From assembly GCA_041396705.1 (NCBI GenBank), contig JAWKYB010000017.1, forward strand, positions 59,974 through 123,973: 64,000 bases of DNA. The letters run 5' to 3'. The position numbers were made by a program, and so were the translations under genes. Below, piece by piece: positions 63,734 to 64,000 of the stretch. The first letter of the stretch is position 1; each line of letters opens with the position of its first letter. Origin of the DNA: Alphaproteobacteria bacterium. GTDB lineage: Bacteria > Pseudomonadota > Alphaproteobacteria > CALKHQ01. The notes beneath the pieces are model-generated. The model had not been told where the DNA came from. It worked only from the letters and a program-made list of their open reading frames with translations, and did no database searches.

Positions 63734-64000
63734 ATGGCTATTCGGTTTGACCGTCGCCGCGCGTCGAATCAGCAGCTCGATGGGCTCAGGCTTGCAGGAA
63801 TGGCAGGTCTTCCCGTCCGGCAGGAGAGGCGGCGTCACCGCTTCGCCCTGCGCGCCACTTCGGCGATCACCACCGCCGCCGTCGCCACCAGCCAGCTGAT
63901 GACGTCGGTCGCCTACGCCCTGCCGCAGGACGGCAACGTGGTCGAGGGCGATGCGACGATCACCTACGGCGAGAACTCGATCGTCATCCAGCAGAACTCC
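63734..64000 (+). CDS. Two-partner-secretion exoprotein (filamentous-hemagglutinin-type), 5' end only
   Basis: 89 codons are visible; the gene runs off the window. It starts MAIRFDRRRASNQQLDGLRL, then has a long export signal (HRFALRATSAITTAAVATSQ through SVAYA), followed by LPQDGNVVEGDATITYGENS and IVIQQNS. The last part is the beginning of the haemagglutination-activity (TPS) domain, recognised by an outer-membrane TpsB transporter. Such proteins are very large adhesins or toxins. Strong ribosome site GGGGGAAG. The partner gene is not seen. Confidence 0.85.
   Translation, partial: MAIRFDRRRASNQQLDGLRLAGMAGLPVRQERRRHRFALRATSAITTAAVATSQLMTSVAYALPQDGNVVEGDATITYGENSIVIQQNS

Overview
The window is very GC-rich, densely packed chromosomal DNA that reads as an alphaproteobacterium, most likely a Rhodospirillales-type lineage. 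The support is indirect: two-subunit glycyl-tRNA synthetase, MetW, a UbiH-type hydroxylase, a PHB-type acetoacetyl-CoA reductase, sigma-54-type promoters in front of PII/ammonium-transporter pairs, and a glxBCD/glnT-type cluster. No rRNA, tRNA, CRISPR array, transposase or integrase was recognised, so the species cannot be fixed from this sequence alone.

1-13.3 kb: a 5' fragment of dihydrolipoamide dehydrogenase, a small HTH protein, a VOC protein and a secreted esterase; then glyQ-glyS-metW; then an accessory stretch (6.8-11 kb) with REP-like repeats, a low-GC orphan gene, an NnrS-type membrane protein and an RTX calcium-binding exoprotein whose leader exists twice; then uvrB. 13.3-25 kb: App1-type phosphatase, EI24/CysZ-type membrane protein, two SDR enzymes including phbB, accA, a CoA-ester lyase with a MarR regulator, a PhnZ-like HD oxygenase next to xseA, purD, and an ECF42-like sigma factor with its YciI/DGPF partner.

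25-37 kb is the most coherent metabolic island: a FadR/GntR regulator diverging from an FAD amine-oxidase-type dehydrogenase, a GlnT/gamma-glutamylmethylamide-synthetase-type ligase, the three glutamate-synthase-like subunits GlxB/GlxC/GlxD (MgsA/B/C) and an uncharacterised 138-residue protein. Downstream, separated by a manganese-riboswitch-controlled GDT1 transporter and an unknown gene, lies a divergent Amt transporter with a small membrane protein. This looks like a variant N-methylglutamate (methylated amine) pathway that lacks the usual four-subunit dehydrogenase. Short TGGACC-type motifs occur in front of both the oxidase and the ligase.

37-50 kb: amidohydrolase, iron-type alcohol dehydrogenase, a complete nucleoside uptake and salvage operon (BMP binding protein, ATPase, two permeases, cdd, deoA), an orphan peptide-type ABC ATPase, a TPR-like protein and argG, whose 3' end runs into the next gene in another frame. 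50-55 kb: two related trypsin-like proteases flanking an exported SAM hydroxide adenosyltransferase, a sulfotransferase-like protein and ubiH.

55-59.2 kb holds two tandem glnK-amt units. The two PII proteins are identical and the DNA repeat runs into the amt signal-peptide region, after which the two transporters are unrelated in detail. Sigma-54-type promoters and terminators separate the units. 59.4-63 kb: a polysaccharide nucleotide-sugar dehydratase and purH. The window ends in an AT-richer intergenic region with perfect CRP-type and FNR-type boxes and a leader hairpin, followed by the start of a two-partner-secretion exoprotein gene.
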